From: Buddleja alternifolia
Taxonomy: Eukaryota; Streptophyta; Magnoliopsida; Lamiales; Scrophulariaceae
DNA: 64,000 bases
Direction of reading: 5' to 3'
NCBI GenBank assembly: GCA_019426215.1
Contig: CM033401.1
Span: forward strand, 18,171,134 to 18,235,133
This document shows, one piece after another, positions 56,705 through 64,000 of the stretch (position 1 is its first letter; each line of letters opens with the position of its first letter). Both the position numbers and the translations under genes were made by a program. The notes beneath the pieces were generated by a model. That model ran no database searches and was not told the DNA's origin. It worked only from the letters and a program-made list of their open reading frames with translations.

Positions 56705-57743
56705 ATTGTTAATGTAGCACGTTGAACACCATCGGGCAAAACGAGGCAATTATTTAAAGTAATAGAATGTTCGGACATTAATGTGAAGTGCTTCCAACGT
56801 GTGTAGCCGTGATACTATGCCTGCTTCCCATTGATCATCACTTCTCTTTCTCCCAGCTTTCTACTCGTTTCTAGATCCTGATTCAAAACACAGATGTGAG
56901 CATTAGCTCCAGAATCTAGAATCCATGAAGTAGAGAAAATAGTCATAGAACAATTAGTTTCAAAAACAAAAAGTTCTATATCTGATTTGCTTTCAGTTCT
57001 TGGTTTAGGACAGTCATGCTTCCATTCATCCACTTCCTTGCAGTGGATGCATGTCTTTTCAACTCTTGAGCGTTTGTTTCTATGCTCATAGTTTTCCAAA
57101 GCTATCCTTACTCCAAGTAGCCCAGTTGGAGGTGGTACATCATCATCCCATTCCTTTCTCAATTGGGCTTGTATGAAAGCAAGCCTATCTTTAAGATCCA
57201 TTAAGGATCCTCCCAAGTCATCTATCTCAAAGTTAGTGACAAAAGTAGAGAAGGACTTGGGGAGAAATTGAAGAATGAGATTTACTTATAGACGAAAATC
57301 CATGTAGCTTACTAGAGACCGAAGTCTTCCTATCATGGACATCATATTCAAAACATGACTTGCAACTTCATCACTTTCTCTCATTTTAGTTTGGAAAAGT
57401 TCTTTCGATAAGTAATACCAAGTTGATTTTCCTTGTTCCTCGAACATTTCCTCCAAGTGAAGCATCATTGACCTTGGACTATCGATGTCAAAATGAATAT
57501 GTCTCAATTCATTGCTCATGGAATGCAACTTATAGTTAGTGACCTTCTGGGCATCAGAGATCTCTTGTATACTTTTAGAGTAGACTTTCCTTCATTAACC
57601 CCAGGTAAAGATGTCCCATCTTGCTCCAAAATGTCCTCAAGCGATTTCTTCTTGAGCTCTACCCTTAGTGTTTCGATTCAATCATGGTAGTTTGGTCCAG
57701 TGAGGACATTTTTCTCAAGTAGAATGTTGAGTGTGTTAACCAT
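56705..57743 (-). pseudogene. Copia gag and protease start (broken)
   Basis: The ATG at 57743 starts MVNTLNILLEKNVLTGPNYH, then a stop. The frame continues with HLEEMFEEQGKSTWYYLSKE, a stop near 57286, QLRKEWDDDVPPPTGL, a knuckle CIHCKEVDEWKHDC (Gly-Lys of the usual CX2CX4HX4C altered, with Glu where the His context is expected) and the protease motif WILDSGANAHIC. A closely related copy is at 62946-64000. The coding match fades at about 56705. Confidence 0.85.
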
Positions 57744-60635
57744 TATAGAGAGTAATTATCAAATTGCAGAAAATACCAAGATTATCAATTAGATGCTTTA
57801 CATTGTTTATAACAAGTAATTATAAAGGACTTGTACAATTACTTGTCTCCCACTATCTTTCTCAATTATTGTACTCCCACTGCAATAATCGGAAACCTCG
57901 TTGATCGGTTTCATAGTGAGTGATTGAGGTCCTCAATGTCTATATAGGTTGCAACCTTTTTCGATATATGGCCCATCGAGAAATTGAGGTGGCGCCTAGT
58001 GCCAGTTAAACCATTTAACAATTCAATCCCTTTGGCTCATGAATCACTTAACCGCAACATTTTTCGATATATAGGTGGTGATTCATCTAAGTCTATTCCC
58101 ATCAACTCATATCAGTCTAACAATTTAATCTCTCCTTGCAACCTTTTTTGATATATGGGGCGAAATTCGCTTCGACCGAAGGCATCTAATGCACTAAAGA
58201 ATTTCAAGCATATCACCTTTATATATAACCCCCTAATACCAGGACGGTGCCATATACAAGATGCAGCCATCTCATTCTTAAGTTTGATGCAGAGCTAGAT
58301 ATCAAATACCCTTTACTTACTTAGTATTATTTGATATAGGGAGAATTAATAACTTCAATAGTTATTATGATTTGGGTTTCACTTGGCACATTAATTTATT
58401 AAGCACTATTTATGGAAATGCATAAGAAAAACGCCTAGCAATTTCTAACAACACACACACACACGTATGGGCTTTCGTTTAGATTGTCTCGAGCCAACGA
58501 GTCAATAGTGGAGGGGTTCTAATCTATTACAAAAGAGATTCTTGACTCCGCTCCAAGCTTGCCACCGTCTTCTCCTTTTATTGGACCTATCTAATATTTT
58601 TATTACAATGGTACATGCCTATACAATTGATCTAAATAAAAATACAAACTGGGGGGCTCAAACTCGGACCCAATACAATCCAGATAATAAAAAGAAACCA
58701 ACCCTAAGCCCATACGAGGTGTCACCATCACATAAGGATAAAAGGAGCATATAATCAAATTAAACACATATGTTATTATTATTATTAAATCTTATTTAAT
58801 ATTTAATTAAATACAATTTAATTAATATTCAAGAATAAAATTGAGGTGGCGCCTAGTGCCAATTAAACCATTTAACGATTCAATCCCTTTGGCTCATGAA
58901 TCACTTAACCGCAGCATTTTTCGATATATAGGTAGTGATTCATCTAAGTCTATTCCCATCAACTCATATCAATCCAACAATTTAATCTCGCCTTGCAACC
59001 TTTTTCGATATATGGGGCAAAATTCCCTTTGACCGAAGGCATCTAATGCACTAAAGAAGATCAAGCATATCACCTTTATATATGACCCCCTAATACCGGG
59101 TCGGTGCCATATACAAGATACAGCCATCTCATTCTTAAGTTTGATGGAGAGCCAGGATATCAAATACCCTTTACTTACTTAGTATTATTTGATATAGGGA
59201 GAATTAATAACTTCAATAGTTATTATGATTTGGGTCTCACTCCGCACATTAATTTATTAAGCACTATTTATGGAAATGCATAAGAAAAACGCCTAGCAAT
59301 TTCTAACAACACACAGACGTATGGGCTTTCGTTTAGATTGTCTCGAGCCAACGAGTCAATAGTGGAGGGGTTCTAATCTATTACAAAAGAGATTCTTGAC
59401 TCTGCTCCAAGCTTGCCACCGTCTTCTCCTTTTATTGGACCTATCTAATATTTTTATTACAATGGTACATGCCTATACAATTGATCTAAATAAAAATAAA
59501 AATACAAACTGGGGGGCCTAAACTCCGACCCAATACAATCCAGATAATAAAAAAAAACCAACCCTAAACCCATACGAGGTGTCACCATTACATAAGGATA
59601 AAAGAAACATATAATCAAATTAAACACATGTTATTATTGTTAAATCTTATTTAATATTTAATTAAATTAAATGTAATTTATATTCAAGAATAAATCCAAT
59701 TTATTTTGAATTACAATGTTAATGGACCAAGCCCAAACATTTTACTTTAATCCAATAAAGTGGATTTTATCAAATAGATCCTAATTATGGGTGAAATAAT
59801 TTAAAAGTGAAATTAAACTCTAATCTAAATCAAATTCCAAATTGGCTTGGGTCAACCCTATCTAACTTAATCCATAAAATAAAGTAAGTCCAACAAGCCT
59901 TATTTGGTTATCTAAATCCAATTTAAACACCAAGGATTAAATTTGATGATTAATATTAAGTGGCTAATAAATCCAATTTATGTCTTAGAAAAATCTAATT
60001 TTCCAAACAAACTAATTAAATTTAATTCTCAATTAAAATCCAAATCTAAAAATTGAAAAAGATTTTGTAGCGCCTTTAATTTAAAATTAATCCACAATTT
60101 TTTTTTAATGCTAATCGGGCTTGAGCCCAATTTTATTTTCAAAATCATCCATTGGGTTCCAAATACATCTAATGGACTAAACAGGCCAAGCCCCAATTTG
60201 AAAAATTAATTTTAAACTTGTAGAATTAATTTTTCAAGGTCCGGGCAACAAAAATTAAAATACCCTTCGGGCCAAGCCCGACGCACGACGCTGCCCTGCA
60301 CAACACGGCCGCACAAGCTGCGCTGTGCGTGCGTCGTACGACCATGCCGTGCCACTGCCGGTCTGCGTACGGGAGATAATTTTCCGGGGATCCCACCATG
60401 GTCTCGCCTCGCCTTTTTCAATCGAATAATTTAATCATCAAAACCCAATAGTTTAAACATGCAAAAATTAAATCAGAACACCCAGTTTTTTTTATGCTTT
60501 TGCATACAATACGAAAAACATAAAAACTCATATTTGTATTCGTCTAACATATAAAGATTCACATAATGCATTCACATTTATCAAATAACATAAATGCATG
60601 TAGGCATGAAGAAATTATCAAAAACCATGAATTTG
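57744..60635 (-). other. Untranslated leader with hairpin array and tandem duplication
   Basis: Non-coding. CTCCCAC motifs lie at 57847-57853 and 57874-57880; the latter is the loop of a TTATTGTA/TGCAATAA hairpin. Three spaced hairpins at 57931-57989, 58039-58086 and 58127-58170 have loops based on GCAACCTTTTTCGATATATGG. The last two hairpins lie inside the duplicated block and are therefore present twice. A GC-rich patch lies at 60260-60410. Confidence 0.72.
57984..59694. repeat. 857-bp tandem duplication
   Basis: 57984-58840 and 58841-59694 are direct copies, both beginning TTGAGGTGGCGCCTAGTGCC and ending near TATTCAAGAATAAA, with scattered differences such as CAGGACGG versus CGGGTCGG. Confidence 0.9.
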
Positions 60636-60647
60636 GCTCTGATACCA
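60636..60647 (-). other. tRNA primer-binding site (initiator Met)
   Basis: The minus strand reads TGGTATCAGAGC, one base from the LTR end. Confidence 0.93.
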
Positions 60648-60648
60648 C

Positions 60649-62306
60649 TGTTGTGAATCGAAGTAGCGGATAAAAAATTTAATCGATTCACATAGCCCGG
60701 ATTCAATTCAGGTTTTTGATAATTTTGAAATCACAAAAAGATATCAACAATAGGTGGTAATCTAATTACCTTTTTCAAAGAAAAACAAAAAGTCTAGCCT
60801 TTTGATGAGAAGCAACGGATCGTTCCTTCCTCTAGATAATCACACGAAAGATGTCCTTCAATCTTGAAACTCGACTTTCTCTACCTCAGACTGGGTTGGG
60901 CACCTTATGGTTTATGTGGAAGGAGAAGGATTTGTGTTTTACTCTTTTTCACTCTCTAAGATGAAAAATTGACTTGAGTTGTTGTTTTAGTTAAACACCT
61001 AATGTTCAAATAAAAGACTATTCCGTGTATGCCCTAGGCGATAGGTGCACTGGGCTTTTTCCTACTCCAAGCCTAGTGTCATGTATTTAATTAACATTCT
61101 CAGTCCAATCCAATTGGTAATTAATTAAATACTATTCTCCTATTATTAATAATACTTTATTAATTCTAAATTAATAATACCATACTATTAATATTGATTT
61201 AATTAAATAATTTAATTACAATAATTAGATATATGTTATTATAATCAATACGTATTCCTTTTGACAATTTCCACTCCAAGTGAAATTACCAAAATACCCT
61301 TCAATAAGTAAAACTCCTTTATTATATCATCTTTCCATAACTTGAATCTCTAGGCTAGTCTTGATTGGTATTGGGAAGATTCCAAGTATAGTTATCACCA
61401 AGCCATCCCGTGAAGCCATATCGAAACCCAATCAAGTACGAGATGAATATTTCATCATGAACCTTTATGTTATAGATACCATATGAGTATAAACTCTTCA
61501 CTGACGCAATCTGAACAAGTAAGAGTCATGAAACGTCAAACTCATAAAACTTGATATTGTACATAATAATCATATTGATGTGAAATTACCAAACTGTCCT
61601 TCATATCTAATATAAGTCAGTCATTAATGCTTTAGCCAAAGACTTTAATTTCACAACGCCTATGACATACAGATTGCTTCTCGTTTAGTTTCGAGACAGT
61701 GAATCCCTTATTGGCAGTCCATTTCTCATTGTCGAACGCACCAATTGAATCGTACTTCGAGGTCGACCCCACCAATGGGTGATTGGGCCTAACTACTCTA
61801 ATAACTTATTCAATGGTACGCGCACAATGTAAATCACTCCTCAGGTCTAAAGTTCACTCACACTATTATAACGGTAATCCTCATCATTGACTGTCACTGA
61901 GTAAAAACCCATGGGATAGGATTATAACGAGTCGAGTTCAAATATGTTAACTCCGTTAACAAATTCATGACACCAGCTCCCACTATCCAATCAGTGTAAG
62001 ACTTAGCCTTTTCCTTGTCAAAGCAAGTGTCATACGAGTCGAATCTAAATACCTAATTTAGATTCTTTGACTCGTGAACCGTCCTTATAAGATCAAGCAC
62101 TTAACTCTACCAGTGCTCCTACTTATCAACTAAGCATTAGTGAGTACACCTCGATCTTAAGGACCTAGTTGTTCAATACATTCTATGCCACTATTAGATT
62201 TATAAGAACAAACTCAATGCCTTTTATTAACCAATAATAATGTTCATACAATATAAATAAAACTCCCTCTTAAATCTAATTCCTCAATGGCATAGAGGGT
62301 ATAACA
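60649..62306 (-). repeat. 5' LTR of the truncated copia
   Basis: From TGTTGTGAATCG to GTATAACA at 62306, 1658 bp. It shares blocks (GAGGTCGACCCCACCAA, CCTAACTACTCTA) with the LTRs at 6960 and 21648 but is a distinct family. No second copy lies in the window. Confidence 0.85.
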
Positions 62307-62945
62307 CCTAAAAATAATTTCCTTAGGATGTTTGACTGATCGATCAGCGAGTTGCAGAGACATGGTTTTTGATTTTGGATTACGTAGACCCTATTTCTTG
62401 AAGAGAGAATACAGGAGTAGATTTATGCTGGCTCCTGAATCACATAACACTTTGTAGAAAGTGAGCTTCCCGATTGTACATGGGATCATGAATCCTCCAT
62501 GGTCCTGAAGCTTTTCCGGCATCTTATTGAGAACTATCGCCGAGCATTCTCTAGTCAAAAAAATCGTTTCATTCTCTTGCCATTTCTTCTTATTTGATAA
62601 GATATCCTTGAAGAACTTTATGTACTTCAGTATCTGCAAGATAGCATCAATGAAAGCTATGTTAATGTTAATTTCTTGAAGAATTTTGAAAATTTCAAGA
62701 AAGCTTGCATCAAATTCCTTTCTATTCTTATGTCGAGCGAGAGGAAAGGGTAAAAGAATTTCTATAGGGAGACATGGAGATGAATTCTCTTTAGCTTGAC
62801 TTTCTATCGTTGGCATTCGAACGTTGATCTCATCCACGCACGAATGTTGCTCAATTGACGTTCGAACATTCGTGAGTTCACATTCGGGTGTGCTGATCAA
62901 ATGCGACCTGTCTGCTCCACTGCTAAAACTCATGGCATTACACTG
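62307..62945 (-). pseudogene. Athila-like gypsy gag-protease fragment
   Basis: On the minus strand: PCLPIEILLPFPLARHKNRK, FLEIFKILQEININIAF, KYIKFFKDILSNKKKW, ECSAIVLNKMPEKLQDHGGF, IPCTIGKLTFYKVLCDSGAS (protease site, DSGAS intact) and, past a stop at 62391, a decayed QLADRSVKHP. These are signature segments of Athila-type gypsy polyproteins. The frame is interrupted at 62307 by the copia LTR and is joined in frame to copia sequence on the other side. Confidence 0.85.
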
Positions 62946-64000
62946 CTCTAATTTTTCTAACTCATGAATCTTAAATTCACTGACATGTCCTGATCTAAGG
63001 TGACATATGATTTTTTGGTTTACTCCACTCATGCTACATTTTCTAGTAATTGGTATTAACCATACATTAATTTCGGACATTCAAATAGTATAAACCATTC
63101 ATTAAAGATGCAGAGCCATCACACTTATTTCAAAATAAATATCATAAGAATTATATTTAAAAGTAAACAAATATCCTTTCTTGACTAATACAGGAATAGA
63201 AATAATATTCTTGAGTCCATTGGGCAAAACTAGGCAATCATCTAAAATAATTTGATGTTCATAAAATAATGTAATAGAAGTAATTCCAATGTGCGTTGCA
63301 GCCATGTTGGGTCCGCTTCCAACATTGAATATCACTTTCTTATCATCCAGCTTTGTACTTTCTTCTGGATCCTGGTTCAAAATGCAAATATGAGCACTAG
63401 CTCCAGAATCTAGAATCCAAGAAGTAGAAAATATCATCATAGAATAATTCATTTCTAACATAAAGTTCTACACCTGATTTGCTTTCAGCTTTCGGCTTAG
63501 GACAGTCATGCTTCCATTCATCCACTTCCCTAAAGTGGAGACAAGTCTTTTCAACTTTTCAGCCTTTGGTTCTTTGCTCATAGTTTTCAGAAGCAATCCT
63601 TACTCCAAGTAGCTAGTAGGAGGTGGAACATCATCATCCCATTCCTTTCTCAGTTGGATTTGCATGTATACAAGCCTATCTTTGAGATCTACCAAGGATT
63701 CTCCTATGTCATCTATGTCAAAGTTAGAGATATAGGCAGAGAAGGATTTAGGGAGAGACTGAAGAATGAGATCTACTTCCAGACGAGAATCCATGTAGCT
63801 TTCCAGAGACTTGAGTCCTCCAATCATGGATATCATATTCATAACATGACTTGCAACTTCATCATTTTCTCTCATTCTAGTTTGGAAAAGTTCTTTCAAT
63901 AAATAATACCGAGTTGCCTTTCCGTGTTTCCCGAACATCTCCTCCAAATGAAGCATCATTGACTTGGGACTTTCCATATCAAAATGTAAATGTCTCAATT
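62946..64000 (-). pseudogene. Copia gag, protease and GAG-pre-integrase fragment (runs off window)
   Basis: 63998-63600 is gag (HLEEMFGKHGKATRYYLLKE, LILQSLPKSFSAYISNFD), 63461-63102 is protease (WILDSGASAHICILNQDPEE, LPNGLKNIISIPVL), and 63080-62946 is the pre-integrase start (GVNQKIICHLRSGHVSEFKI). It is a sister copy of the gag at 56705-57743. Frames are broken between segments, and the copia match ends at about 62945 where Athila sequence begins. The 5' end lies beyond the window. Confidence 0.85.

Larger units (their letters stand above)
56705..62306 (-). mobile_element. Truncated Ty1/copia retrotransposon (5' half only)
   Basis: 5' LTR (60649-62306), primer site, leader and gag with the start of protease are present on the minus strand. 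Integrase, RT, RNase H and the 3' LTR are missing from this window to the left of about 56705. The leader has an 857-bp tandem duplication. The element is inserted in an Athila-like gypsy fragment that continues at 62307. Confidence 0.88.

Noticed and set aside
60212..60421. 69-codon minus-strand frame in a GC-rich patch
   Set aside because: Leader of the truncated copia, Arg/Gly-rich chance frame with no family match.

Overview
This is nuclear DNA of a flowering plant, probably a eudicot. The evidence is Ty1/copia elements primed by initiator-Met tRNA, Ty3/gypsy elements with the plant TGGCGCC primer site, hAT-like and Mutator-like non-autonomous transposons, an AT-rich background, and one intact plant gene of the EXORDIUM/PHI-1 family. 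I see no bacterial-type operon, CRISPR array or rRNA/tRNA gene. Almost everything except the EXORDIUM-like gene (4145-5080, minus) is retrotransposon-derived, much of it nested.

Layout. 1-3552: 3' part of a decayed copia element with a 135-bp LTR (family I, plus). 4145-5080: EXORDIUM-like gene with its promoter. 5992-6180: copia RNase H scrap. 6479-6795: repeat patch. 6796-17655: a second family I copia (minus), split inside gag by a copia of about 9.9 kb (6960-16842; LTRs 6960-8767 and 15074-16842; TSD ATTCT). 17656-34851: a gypsy element (minus) with gag and protease but no visible reverse transcriptase. It carries GC-rich repeat arrays and is itself interrupted by another copia (21648-31036). 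34852-40048: intergenic DNA with a hAT-like element (37613-38273, 8-bp TSD with one mismatch) and a Mutator-like foldback element (38610-39040, perfect 9-bp TSD). 40049-54638: a plus-strand copia with 1.8-kb LTRs, interrupted by a 6-kb non-autonomous gypsy-type element (45126-51121; TSD ATGTA) that carries one intact 384-codon ORF of unknown function. 55136-55608: another foldback element. 56705-62306: a truncated copia with one LTR and an 857-bp tandem duplication in its leader. It is inserted in an Athila-like gypsy fragment (62307-62945), which is fused in frame to another copia fragment (62946-64000).

How the parts work together. Most gag, protease, integrase, RT and RNase H reading frames carry stops or frameshifts, so the elements are probably inactive themselves, although their LTRs, primer sites and polypurine tracts are recognisable. 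The cleanest reading frames are the EXORDIUM-like gene, the gag-protease ORF at 11540-12697 and the unknown ORF at 48285-49439.

The most interesting signal is in the untranslated leaders of three related copia families (12782-13110, 27437-27768, 57847-58170). Each has a GTGGGAG-type motif and a hairpin presenting it in the loop. Each also has a row of three spaced hairpins whose loops carry a family-specific variant of one motif while the stems differ in sequence but keep pairing. This looks like an RNA signal (packaging, dimerisation or translation) and deserves testing.
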